The notes under the pieces were generated by a model, which saw only the letters and a list, made by a program, of their open reading frames with translations, was not told where the DNA came from and ran no database searches. Source: Burkholderia sp. WSM2232 (GTDB taxonomy: Bacteria > Pseudomonadota > Gammaproteobacteria > Burkholderiales > Burkholderiaceae). From it: DNA of 64,000 nucleotides. Both the position numbers and the translations under genes were made by a program. The stretch lies in assembly GCF_000472545.1 (NCBI RefSeq), contig NZ_KI421432.1, positions 480,577-544,576 on the forward strand, written 5' to 3'. This document shows, piece by piece, positions 56,126 to 64,000 of the stretch. Positions within the stretch are counted from its first letter, which is position 1; each line of letters starts with the position of its first letter.

Positions 56126-56565
56126 CCGCCCAGTTCGAAAGGCCCGTACGTATCCGCTTTTCGCATTGCGACCCTGCGGGCATCGTGTTCTTTCCGCAGT
56201 ATCTGGTCATGACCAACGCGCTCGTTGAAGACTGGTTCAACGAGGGCCTGCACATCGACTATGCGCAGATGATCGGCCAGCGCCGCATCGGCTTGCCGAT
56301 CGTCAAACTCGACTGCGAGTTTTCGCGGCCGAGCCAGATGGGCGAAACCATCATGCTCACGCTCAACGTTACCGCAATCGGCCGGCGCTCCATCAGCCTC
56401 GACATTCTCGGTCATTGCAACTGCGAGGCGCGTTTCCGGGCGAAACAGGTGCTGGTCACGACGTCGCTGGAAAGCGGCCGCTCAATCGAGATTCCCGCCG
56501 ACATCGCGAGCGCACTCGCGACGTTCGCTCCACAGCCTGAATTCAGCGAGGCGCAACGCTCATGA
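56122..56565 (+). CDS. Hotdog-fold acyl-CoA thioesterase (4-hydroxybenzoyl-CoA thioesterase family)
   Basis: A 147-residue protein with the 4HBT signature RFSHCDPAGIVFFPQY (residues 12-27), where the Asp is the catalytic residue of the Pseudomonas-type enzymes. It should release CoA from an aryl- or dead-end CoA ester, which may protect the CoA pool of the pathway. Start overlaps the dehydrogenase stop and its own stop overlaps the RidA start. Confidence 0.9.
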   Translation: MTAQFERPVRIRFSHCDPAGIVFFPQYLVMTNALVEDWFNEGLHIDYAQMIGQRRIGLPIVKLDCEFSRPSQMGETIMLTLNVTAIGRRSISLDILGHCNCEARFRAKQVLVTTSLESGRSIEIPADIASALATFAPQPEFSEAQRS

Positions 56566-56957
56566 AAAAAGCTCTTCTTCCTGCCGGCTGGGTCAAGCCG
56601 CGCGGTTACGCAAACGGCGTCGCGGCCACCGGCATTCAGGTGTTCATTGCAGGCCAGATAGGCTGGGACGAACAGGCGCAGTTCCAGACCGACGACTTCG
56701 CGGCTCAGGCAATTCAGGCGCTGAGCAATGTGCTCGCCGTGCTGCACGAAGCGGGCGGCAAGCCAGAGCACCTGGTGCGCATGACGTGGTACGTCACCGA
56801 CAAGCGCGAGTACCTGGCGTCGCTGAAAGAGATTGGCCGCGCGTTTCGCGAGTTGATCGGCGACTACGACATTGCAATGAGCGCGGTGCAGGTTGTCGCG
56901 TTGATAGAAGACCGAGCCAAAGTGGAGATTGAAGCAACCGCCGTCATTCCGCAGTAA
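56562..56957 (+). CDS. RidA-family enamine/imine deaminase
   Basis: A 131-residue protein of the RidA/YjgF family: GYANGVAATGIQVFIAGQIGWD, then VRMTWYVTDKREY and the end VVALIEDRAKVEIEATAVI, which keeps the Arg and Glu that shape the active site. RidA proteins hydrolyse enamine/imine intermediates to ketones plus ammonia. After reduction of 2-aminobenzoyl-CoA the amino group sits on a double bond as an enamine, so the gene fits an amino-substituted substrate and argues against salicylate. Confidence 0.88.
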   Translation: MKKALLPAGWVKPRGYANGVAATGIQVFIAGQIGWDEQAQFQTDDFAAQAIQALSNVLAVLHEAGGKPEHLVRMTWYVTDKREYLASLKEIGRAFRELIGDYDIAMSAVQVVALIEDRAKVEIEATAVIPQ

Positions 56958-57017
56958 AAACATGCAAGCCCTCGTCAACTGAAGCGCTGGAGCCGGCTCG
57001 ATACCGGGGAGACCACG

Positions 57018-58658
57018 ATGGAACCGTCAGCACACGTCGATACTTTCGCGCGCGACAATCTTCCGCCGCAGGATCAATGGCCTGTTTTTCTGTTGGACAA
57101 CCCCGACGTGGCTTATCCGGCACGTTTCAATTGCGCGACCGAACTGCTGGATAGAACGATCGAAGCGGGTCACGGCGAGCGTCCCGCCGTGTGGTCGCTG
57201 GTGGATGGTGAGCCGCGCGCCACCACCTACAGCGAACTGCTCGTAATGGTGAATCGCAGCGCGCATGTGCTGGTCGACGAAATGGGTTTGCAGCCGGGCA
57301 ACCGCGTTCTGCTGCGCGGGCCGAATACGTTGCAGATGGCGGTGGCGGCACTGGCCGCGCTGAAGGTCGGGCTGGTTGTGGTGCCGACCATGCCGTTGCT
57401 GCGCGCGAAGGAGTTGAAGCAGATCATTGTGAAGGCGCAAGTGCGCGCCGCGCTTTGCGATGCGCGTTTGACAGAAGAGCTCGCGCGCTGCACCGATTCG
57501 CAAGACGAGTTCTACTGCGCCGAGTTGAAGCAGACGCTGGTGTTTCATGACGACGCGGCCGGATCGCTCGATACGCTAGCCATTAACAAGCCCGCTGAAT
57601 TCACTGCCTGCGATACCGCCGCCGACGACGTCTGCCTGATCGCGTTCACAAGCGGCACGACAGGTGAGCCGAAGGGCTGCATGCATTTTCATCGCGACGT
57701 GCTCGCCATGTGCGATCTCTTTCCGCGCCATGTGCTGAAGCCTTCTGCCAGCGACATTTTCTGCGGCACGCCGCCGCTTGCGTTCACTTTCGGGCTGGGC
57801 GGCTTGCTGTGCTTTCCTTTGCGTGTCGGCGCGTCCACGGTGTTGATCGAAAAGCTCACGCCGCAGACGCTGCTGGAAACCGTCGAGCGCTTTCACGCGA
57901 CCGTTATGTTCACCGCGCCGACGTTTTATCGGCAAATGGCGCCGCTCGTTGCGCGTCACGATGTGTCGAGTTTGCGCAAGACCGTATCCGCCGGCGAGGC
58001 GTTGCCCGATTCGACCAGGCGTCTGTGGCGCGAGGCAACCGGCATCGACATGATCGATGGCATTGGCGGCACCGAGTTGATCCACATTTTCATTTCGGCA
58101 GCCGGCAGTGACATACGTCCCAACGCAATTGGCCGCTCGGTGCCAGGCTACCTCGTGCAAGCCGTGGACGACGCCATGCAGCCGGTTGCGCCCGGCACCA
58201 TCGGCAAGCTCGCGGTGCGCGGGCCGACCGGTTGCCGCTATCTCGCGGACGAACGGCAAACGAAGTTCGTGCGCGACGGCTGGAACCTGCCGGGAGATTC
58301 CGTCTATATCGACAAAGACGGCTACGTCTTTTACCAGGCACGCGCCGACGACATGATCGTCTCCGCGGGCTACAACATTTCCGGTCCCGAAGTGGAAAGC
58401 GTGCTGCTGCAACATGAAGCCGTGGCCGAGTGCGGGGTGGTCGGCGCACCGGACGACACACGCGGGCAGATCGTGAAAGCCTTCGTCGTGCTGAACCCCG
58501 GCTATGCGCCGGATGACAAACTCGTCGCACAGTTGCAGGAATTCGTGAAGAATACGGTGGCGCCGTACAAGTACCCGCGTGTCGTCGCTTTCGTCGATTC
58601 ACTGCCGCGCACCGAAACAGGCAAGCTCAAGCGCTTCGAATTGCGTACGATGGCATAG
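57018..58658 (+). CDS. abmG: 2-aminobenzoate-CoA ligase-like aryl-CoA synthetase
   Basis: A 546-residue benzoate-CoA ligase-family enzyme. AMP-binding motif TSGTTGEPKGCMHFH near 210-224, then GIGGTELIHIFISA and the C-terminal hinge and Lys motif PRTETGKLKRFELR. GGGGAGACC precedes the ATG. It activates an aromatic acid with ATP and CoA as the first step of the CoA route; 2-aminobenzoate is inferred from the surrounding genes. It lies 60 nt behind RidA, in the same direction. Confidence 0.88.
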   Translation: MEPSAHVDTFARDNLPPQDQWPVFLLDNPDVAYPARFNCATELLDRTIEAGHGERPAVWSLVDGEPRATTYSELLVMVNRSAHVLVDEMGLQPGNRVLLRGPNTLQMAVAALAALKVGLVVVPTMPLLRAKELKQIIVKAQVRAALCDARLTEELARCTDSQDEFYCAELKQTLVFHDDAAGSLDTLAINKPAEFTACDTAADDVCLIAFTSGTTGEPKGCMHFHRDVLAMCDLFPRHVLKPSASDIFCGTPPLAFTFGLGGLLCFPLRVGASTVLIEKLTPQTLLETVERFHATVMFTAPTFYRQMAPLVARHDVSSLRKTVSAGEALPDSTRRLWREATGIDMIDGIGGTELIHIFISAAGSDIRPNAIGRSVPGYLVQAVDDAMQPVAPGTIGKLAVRGPTGCRYLADERQTKFVRDGWNLPGDSVYIDKDGYVFYQARADDMIVSAGYNISGPEVESVLLQHEAVAECGVVGAPDDTRGQIVKAFVVLNPGYAPDDKLVAQLQEFVKNTVAPYKYPRVVAFVDSLPRTETGKLKRFELRTMA

Positions 58659-58691
58659 CCTTCTTCCTCGCAAACTTCAGGAGACATACGC

Positions 58692-59915
58692 ATGGCCGGC
58701 TCTTTCATGGAAGTGGTCGCCCAGGACGGCGGCCGTTTCAACGCCTACGTTGCACGTCCCGCGCAGGGCTCGGGACCCGGGCTCGTTCTGCTGCAGGAAA
58801 TTTTCGGCATCAACGACACCATGAAAGCGACGGCCGAACGCTTCGCCGAAGAGGGTTACGTGGTGCTGGTGCCCGATCTGTTCTGGCGGATCAAACCCGG
58901 CATAGAACTCGGGTATGGCGAAGCCGACATGAAGCAGGCGCTCGACTATCTGAACCAGTTCAATACAGACCTCGCCATCGACGATATCGCGGCCACCATC
59001 GCGGCCTTGCGCGCCATGCCCGAGCAGGTCGGCAAGGTTGGGACGGTTGGTTATTGCCTCGGCGGCAAGCTCGCGTTCCTGAGCGCGGCCCGTACCGATG
59101 TGGACTGCGCGGTGAGCTATTACGGCGTGGGACTCGACGCGTATCTGGACGAAGTGCCTGCCGTGCGCTGCCCGATGGTGTTTCATTTCCCCGAAAACGA
59201 CGCGCTGTGCCCGCCGCAAACCCGCGAGCGAATCAGCGCCGCGCTACGCACGCGTGCTCAAATCGAGCAGTACGTGTACCCCGGTTGCGATCATGCGTTT
59301 GCCGCGCCTTCGCGTCCGCAATACGACAAGCCCGCCGCAATGATGGCGTATTCGCGCACGCTTGCCTTGCTGCGCAAGGCGCTCGGCCCGGTCTACGATC
59401 TGAATGCGCTGTGGGAGGCGCATTGCTACCACGAGTTCGCCACGCGCGACGTGGAAGCCGTCATGCCCACCATGGTTGCAGAGCCCTACGTCAACCATGT
59501 TCCTACGATGACGGGCGGCGTCGGTCATGACAATCTCAAGCGGTTTTACACGCATCACTTCGTCAACTCCAATCCGCCTGACACAAAGCTGATTCCGATT
59601 TCGCGGACCATAGGCGCGGATCGTATCGTAGATGAATTCATTTTTAGTTGCACGCATAGCTGCGAAATAGACTGGCTATTGCCAGGCGTCGCGCCGACCG
59701 GAAAGTACTTCGAGGTGCCGATGCTTGCCGTGGTGTGCTTTCGCGGCGACAAGCTGTATAACGAGCACATCTATTGGGATCAGGCGAGCGTGCTTGTGCA
59801 AGTGGGCCTGCTCAATCCCGAAGGGTTGCCCGTGGCCGGAATTGAAAGCGCGCGAAAGTTGCTTGACGAAAGCCTGCCTTCCAACCAGTTGATGGGCAGC
59901 AAGTCGCGCGTGTGA
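58692..59915 (+). CDS. Dienelactone hydrolase fused to SnoaL/NTF2-like domain
   Basis: A 407-residue two-domain protein. Residues 1-240 are a dienelactone hydrolase-type alpha/beta hydrolase with the Cys nucleophile in GYCLGG (C122), D170 (PEND) and H201 (GCDHAFAA). Residues about 250-407 look like an NTF2/SnoaL fold (NHVPTMTGGVGHDNLKRFYTHHF, then PVAGIESARKLLD). AGGAGA precedes the ATG, 33 nt after the ligase stop. It may open a lactone from the ring-cleavage end of the pathway; this is inference. Confidence 0.85.
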   Translation: MAGSFMEVVAQDGGRFNAYVARPAQGSGPGLVLLQEIFGINDTMKATAERFAEEGYVVLVPDLFWRIKPGIELGYGEADMKQALDYLNQFNTDLAIDDIAATIAALRAMPEQVGKVGTVGYCLGGKLAFLSAARTDVDCAVSYYGVGLDAYLDEVPAVRCPMVFHFPENDALCPPQTRERISAALRTRAQIEQYVYPGCDHAFAAPSRPQYDKPAAMMAYSRTLALLRKALGPVYDLNALWEAHCYHEFATRDVEAVMPTMVAEPYVNHVPTMTGGVGHDNLKRFYTHHFVNSNPPDTKLIPISRTIGADRIVDEFIFSCTHSCEIDWLLPGVAPTGKYFEVPMLAVVCFRGDKLYNEHIYWDQASVLVQVGLLNPEGLPVAGIESARKLLDESLPSNQLMGSKSRV

Positions 59916-59998
59916 ATGCGTTGGGCGTGCGGCTAGAAGCCCGACTCGGGACAATAGCCCTATGATGTGACGTTCCACTGGCCAACGTTTGTCGACCC

Positions 59999-60676
59999 AT
60001 GCTGACTGTTCATCATTTGAATAACTCGCGCTCGCAGCGCGTCTTGTGGCTACTCGAAGAGCTCGGCGTTCCTTACGAGATCAAGCGATACGAGCGCGAT
60101 CCGCAAACCATGCTCGCGCCGCCCGAGTTGCGCGCGGTGCATCCGCTCGGCAAGTCACCCGTCATTACGGACGATGGGCTGACCATTGCCGAGTCGGGCG
60201 CGATTATCGAGTATCTGGTCGGCAAGTATGGGCAGGGGCGTTTTGTGCCGGCCGCGGGCACGCCTGAGCGGTTGCGCTATACGTACTGGTTGCATTACGC
60301 CGAAGGGTCGGCCATGCCGCCGTTGCTGCTCAAGCTGGTGGCACTGCGCATTGCAAGTGCGCCCATGCCGTTCTTTGCCAAGCCCATTGCACGCAAGATT
60401 GCGGCGACGTTGCAGTCGAGTTTTATCGATCCGCAATTGAAGCTGCACTTGGGCTACATCGAGAAAGAGTTGGCTAAAAGCCAGTGGTTTGCCGGCGATG
60501 ACTTCACTGCCGCGGATGTGCAGATGAGTTTTCCGCTCGAGGCGGCGACAGCGCGCGGTGGGTTGGAGTCGCAACTGCCTGGTGTAAGTGGGTTCTTGCA
60601 GCGCATTCATGCGCGGCCTGCGTACGGGCGGGCTTTGGAGAGGGGTGGAGAGTATGGGATTTTGGGTGGGGGGTGA
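59999..60676 (+). CDS. Glutathione S-transferase
   Basis: A 225-residue GST: thioredoxin-fold N-terminus (LTVHHLNNSRSQRVLWLLEELG, then LGKSPVITDDGLTIAESGAIIEYL, with the Glu-Ser pair that binds glutathione) and an alpha-helical C-terminal domain. The catalytic Ser or Cys in the NSRSQR stretch fits a bacterial GST. It is 83 nt behind the hydrolase fusion; a detoxifying role is likely, and a link to the aryl-CoA pathway is not shown. Confidence 0.92.
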   Translation: MLTVHHLNNSRSQRVLWLLEELGVPYEIKRYERDPQTMLAPPELRAVHPLGKSPVITDDGLTIAESGAIIEYLVGKYGQGRFVPAAGTPERLRYTYWLHYAEGSAMPPLLLKLVALRIASAPMPFFAKPIARKIAATLQSSFIDPQLKLHLGYIEKELAKSQWFAGDDFTAADVQMSFPLEAATARGGLESQLPGVSGFLQRIHARPAYGRALERGGEYGILGGG

Positions 60677-60704
60677 TGGCGGCACCTGGTCGGGATTTAT
60701 AGGC

Positions 60705-60731
60705 GAAAAGGGCGAGGTCATTGCTCGCCCT
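60705..60731. terminator. Hairpin between convergent GST and RHS genes
   Basis: AGGGCGAG and CTCGCCCT flank a 7-nt loop (60709-60731), followed by TTTTCG on the minus strand. It fits best as terminator of the minus-strand RHS gene and may act both ways. Confidence 0.7.
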
Positions 60732-60941
60732 CCCTTAGCCGCCTCAACGTACTGATCGTACGGATTTGTGAGCCGTTACAGCTAGTCGATCGAATTGATG
60801 GTAACGCTCATGTATTGAGCCCAGAGCCGGTTGACCCAATGCGATGGTGCTAAGCATGGCTTCGCCTACCGGTCCTGCGAACGTATCGTCGATTTTTGAT
60901 CATTCGCGGGGCTCATACTGTGTGTGCGCAAAGCACTCGCT

Positions 60942-63200
60942 CTAGTGTTCTTCCCCGCCGCCGCACTTGACTATCCCACCTTCGTTGCTCACGGCCCCCG
61001 TAATAGGACTATAAAGCGCGAACCGCTTCGCCGAGGAAGTCACGTCAGGCACAAGAACAGGGTAAGGAACTTGTGATTGATCGCTCAACATCAGCTCTGC
61101 CGTGTCGCCCCACCTCGGGAGCGTCGCGCTCAGTTCATCGCTAAAAAGCTTGCCCGTAAGCGCAGCCTTCCAGGTCATGTAGCATTCAACGCAGAGCGGT
61201 GGAATGAACTTGGTCGAACCAAAACTGACACCGTTGAAGTTCGCAGGCGGCGAAATTGGATCATTGCCTAGCTCCCAGTTGGTGAGCCATGCATCAATTT
61301 CAGCGTCGCTGATGGCCTGCGGAAAGCCTCCGTTCGTTGAAACTATTCCGGTACGTTTCGATACCCTCCCATCGGGCCCGTAGCTATACTGGACTGCCAG
61401 GTAGCGCTTCTGTCCGCCGTTGGCAGCGCTTGCTTCCTCGTTGTATTGGAAGGAAGAGACGCGCCCGCGCACGTCGTAGCTGATTCCCGCCTGGCCAGTA
61501 TTTCCTGCAATCTGCGTAGCCCGGTTCGAGGCGTCGCGATCGAGAGTTCGCATTTCCCAACCTGACACAGCATCGCGTGTCGTGGCGATGTTGCCTCTTA
61601 TGTCGTACGTATAGCTCCAATCCTCCACCGTCCTACCGTCCTGGGCAATTGTGGCAGACAGCAACCGCCCCGCACCATCATAGCGAGCACCGACCGTCAA
61701 CTGACTTCCCGTCCCGACGGCTTGTAGTCCCTGCTCTCCCGTCAGATCGGTCGTCTGCCTTTCCGCGTAGCCCGACACATTCCCGGCGGAATCGTAGACA
61801 AATGCCCTCACCTTGCCAGGCGTGGCCACGAGATGCGGGCGCAACGAACTGCTATCGCTGTACTCGACCGTTGTTACCGTCTTCTTTCCACCGATGGTTG
61901 CAACGGCTTTCGTTGGCCGGTTTTCGCTATCCCACGTGTACTGAACATCGCCGTCTGGCGTCTGCCTCTGCTTGAGATTGCCAACCACATCCCAAGTGCG
62001 AGACACCGTGCCTCCCGGCGTTGCGATCGAACGAGGACGCAACGTATCCAGGACATCGAAACTGTATGTGCTCACTCCCGACATATCAGTTAGCGTCGTG
62101 CTCCCGCGGCCGTAGCTCAACGTCGTATTGCGCCTCGTGTCGGGATGCGTGACAGTGATCGCACGTCCGCTGTCGTCGTATGTCCACGTTGCAATTCGCG
62201 ACCCGGATTCATCCTTTATGCCGGTCATCGCGTTGGGAAAGCGCGCATCCTCGTACAGGTATTGATGGACATAACCGTCTGGTTGGGTCACGGATGCGAG
62301 ATTGCCCGCGGCATCGTACGAATATCGAGTAGTCTGGCCGGACGGACGTACCATGCTGGTTATACGACCGCTACTGTCGTATGTCATGGTGATGGTCATT
62401 GACGACTGCGCTGTGTTGTCGATTGGCCATTGGCCGATCGCTTCCACTCGCTGTCTATCGTCATAAGCAAGCTTGCGAATCATGCCTGTCCGCGTGCGCT
62501 CGAATTCGAACCTCCCGGTGGTATCCGAGTAGCCTTCCGTGGTGCCAAGCAATTCGTCTTTCAAGTAGAAGTAGCCGTCACCGGGTTTGCTCAAGGACAG
62601 TGCTTTACTTCCCGCGACAACCCACGCTCCCCCGCTCCAACTGAACGTCACCGGCTGCTGGTTACCACGATAGGCAACAATATGCGGGACACTTGCCTTT
62701 ACTGCGGCCAGATCGAGCCGCCGCTGCCAGTTGTTGACCCAGTTTCGGCCCATCATGGTCTGTGCGGCGTCAAATGGCTTTGACAGATACGTGCGTCTAA
62801 AGACGAGAGGGGAAACATCGCCGCTAGCAAAGTCGGCCTCAGAGAGCGTGACGATCCCCTTTGCTGGAAACACTGGATCTGCTACTGGACAAGACTCGTC
62901 AGGCTGCGGGGGAACCGGCACGCCGCCGCAATAGTCCGCAATCCAACTTGTCGCGTTAGGACAGTTGTAGTAATTCATTGCGTTGTACGGATCGTCGTTG
63001 CCATTGGACATGGGCGCGGTGCCTGCCACCTGTACAGCGCAATTCGGCGTTCCAGGAATGCCTAGAGACTTCTGATAAACCTGCATGCACTGCATGTAAG
63101 TTGCGGCGTTGGCGTAAGTGCCGCATATCAGCATGCAGAGCACAACGATAAAGCGGACATGTGGGCTCGCTAACGCGTCTTTCCATTTCCACGATTTCAT
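60942..63200 (-). CDS. RHS/YD-repeat protein with signal peptide, orphan
   Basis: A 752-residue exported protein. Signal peptide about 1-33 (basic start MKSWKWKDALA, hydrophobic core, cut near YANAA); a Cys- and Pro-rich region to about 105; a DUF6531-like start (FPAKGIVTLSEADFASGDVSPLVFRRTY) and then YD repeats from about 215 to 620 (YSYDAAGNLAS, YDGAGRLLS and more). The C-terminal 130 residues have no recognised domain and end CGGGEEH. No RHS core DPxGxxNxY signature is seen, and no immunity gene follows. AAGGAG precedes the ATG. Less GC-rich than its neighbours, suggesting acquisition. Confidence 0.83.
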   Translation of the reverse strand: MKSWKWKDALASPHVRFIVVLCMLICGTYANAATYMQCMQVYQKSLGIPGTPNCAVQVAGTAPMSNGNDDPYNAMNYYNCPNATSWIADYCGGVPVPPQPDESCPVADPVFPAKGIVTLSEADFASGDVSPLVFRRTYLSKPFDAAQTMMGRNWVNNWQRRLDLAAVKASVPHIVAYRGNQQPVTFSWSGGAWVVAGSKALSLSKPGDGYFYLKDELLGTTEGYSDTTGRFEFERTRTGMIRKLAYDDRQRVEAIGQWPIDNTAQSSMTITMTYDSSGRITSMVRPSGQTTRYSYDAAGNLASVTQPDGYVHQYLYEDARFPNAMTGIKDESGSRIATWTYDDSGRAITVTHPDTRRNTTLSYGRGSTTLTDMSGVSTYSFDVLDTLRPRSIATPGGTVSRTWDVVGNLKQRQTPDGDVQYTWDSENRPTKAVATIGGKKTVTTVEYSDSSSLRPHLVATPGKVRAFVYDSAGNVSGYAERQTTDLTGEQGLQAVGTGSQLTVGARYDGAGRLLSATIAQDGRTVEDWSYTYDIRGNIATTRDAVSGWEMRTLDRDASNRATQIAGNTGQAGISYDVRGRVSSFQYNEEASAANGGQKRYLAVQYSYGPDGRVSKRTGIVSTNGGFPQAISDAEIDAWLTNWELGNDPISPPANFNGVSFGSTKFIPPLCVECYMTWKAALTGKLFSDELSATLPRWGDTAELMLSDQSQVPYPVLVPDVTSSAKRFALYSPITGAVSNEGGIVKCGGGEEH

Positions 63201-63650
63201 ACCTCTCCTTTTGTTGTCAGTTAGTGCCGGAGTCGGCTCGACAACTGTTAAGGAGATTTGAATATCTTCACATCCGACAACTCTTAAAGTTTCGGTCAGC
63301 TTTCACTCGGTTAAGCTCGGCACGTAAATTGTCGACGCAGTGCATCAGAAGATGGCCGCGTGGTTGTCGTGATTCGGGGCAAACATAGGAAAGTTGAAGA
63401 ACCGCGAGCTTGCGCCTCAGTTGCTCTCGGACAGCGATTGGGATATCCAACAAAGTCCACCGCGCCCAGGAACTCGTAGTTGTGACGCAAATCCGGCGAA
63501 TGCTAGACTGAAAAACCCCTCGCCCTCCACGTTTTTCCAACAGGCTGGTCAACATCGCACCGGGCGGCGGGCCCGTCCGGCATCGCGTTCAATCTGGCAA
63601 CACCCTCGAAGCCGCCGTTATACAGTCAATCGCGGCACAGGAGCCCTCCC
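63201..63650. other. Gene-poor gap between RHS gene and MFS exporter gene
   Basis: Within these 450 bases I see no gene I can support; short frames exist on both strands but have no family features or good start. The left 200 bases are AT-richer and match the RHS gene in composition. The promoter of the exporter gene is expected in the right part. Confidence 0.45.
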
Positions 63651-64000
63651 ATGACCCATTCCATCCACGGCAATAAACGTTGGCTCGCGCTCATGGTGCT
63701 GTGCCTCGGTGTGCTGATGATCGTGCTGGACACGACAATCGTGAACGTCGCATTGCCGTCCATTGCCGCGGACCTCGGCTTTACCGAAACGTCGCTCGTA
63801 TGGGTGGTCAACGCGTACATGCTGACGTTCGGCGGCTGTCTGCTGCTTGGCGGACGGCTCGGCGATCTGTACGGTCATCGCAGGCTCTTTCTCGGCGGCA
63901 TTACGCTCTTCACGGTGGCGTCGCTTGCTTGCGGGCTCGCCAACTCGCAGGTGCTGCTGGTGTGCGCGCGTGCCGTGCAGGGTCTTGGCGGCGCGATCGT
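63651..64000 (+). CDS. MFS drug/metabolite exporter, DHA2 (EmrB/QacA) family, N-terminal part
   Basis: The first 116 residues are in the window and the rest runs off the right edge. AGGAG lies 7 nt before the ATG. The DHA2 motif LDTTIVNVALPSIA in helix 1 and motif A GGRLGDLYGHRRLFL between helices 2 and 3 identify a 14-helix proton-driven exporter. The substrate is unknown. Confidence 0.92.
   Translation, partial: MTHSIHGNKRWLALMVLCLGVLMIVLDTTIVNVALPSIAADLGFTETSLVWVVNAYMLTFGGCLLLGGRLGDLYGHRRLFLGGITLFTVASLACGLANSQVLLVCARAVQGLGGAI

Noticed and set aside
50289..58658. Salicylate degradation through salicylyl-CoA and gentisate.
   Set aside because: The fusion flavoprotein would fit, but no gentisate dioxygenase is present and RidA plus beta-oxidation genes fit an amino substrate better.
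60942..63200. RHS protein as a type VI or contact-dependent toxin.
   Set aside because: No PAAR or VgrG partner, no RHS core cut site, a Sec-type signal instead, and no candidate immunity gene in the downstream 265 bp.
63268..63555. Minus-strand frame of 95 codons in the gap before the last gene.
   Set aside because: No ribosome site, no family feature and a composition like shadow frames.

Overview
The window looks like a chromosome segment of a high-GC beta-proteobacterium of the Burkholderiaceae, most likely Paraburkholderia or a close relative. This rests on codon use, gene content and orders I recognise from that group (three-component anthranilate dioxygenase, narK-GHJI-XL, TrpXYZ-like ABC system); no database search was run. 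I see no tRNA, rRNA, insertion sequence, integrase or CRISPR array. Both ends cut a gene: a secreted phosphatase on the left and a DHA2-type MFS exporter on the right.

Layout. 1-3.6 kb: Tat-exported purple-acid-phosphatase-like protein, a small unknown protein and a membrane GGDEF/EAL protein (minus strand). 4-10 kb: a complete glycerol-type ABC importer (glpSTPQUV-like), closed by a strong terminator. 10-16 kb: small accessory genes (DUF1697, DUF2182, DUF899, a winged-helix protein, a beta-propeller protein) and a divergent GlxA-type regulator/SDR pair with a clear palindrome between them. 16.4-17.8 kb: an MHS-family symporter. 18-30.6 kb: a full respiratory nitrate reductase locus: a 60-residue membrane protein, narK, narGHJI, a parvulin, a SirB2-like protein and narXL, with FNR-like boxes ahead of the first gene and ahead of narX.

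30.7-45.6 kb: an aldehyde dehydrogenase, a PchR-like AraC regulator diverging from a UbiD/UbiX pair, then a probable uptake and catabolic cluster of unknown substrate: porin, TPP enzyme, FAD oxidoreductase and an ABC system (SBP, ATPase, permease) in one direction, and a second paralogous SBP plus an Asp/Glu-racemase-family enzyme in the other. They share a roughly 430-bp control region with a perfect 15-bp palindrome.

45.7-60 kb: two routes for anthranilate lie back to back. The minus-strand genes match andAcAdAbAa (anthranilate 1,2-dioxygenase, giving catechol) with a divergent AraC/XylS regulator, andR. Immediately after andR comes a tightly overlapping plus-strand operon that matches the aerobic 2-aminobenzoyl-CoA pathway: flavin monooxygenase/reductase fusion, SDR, MarR regulator, enoyl-CoA hydratase, acyl-CoA dehydrogenase, hotdog thioesterase, RidA deaminase, aryl-CoA ligase, and a dienelactone-hydrolase/SnoaL fusion. 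A sigma70-like promoter overlapping a MarR-type inverted repeat precedes it. The window ends with a GST, an orphan RHS-repeat protein with a secretion signal, a gene-poor gap and the partial MFS exporter.
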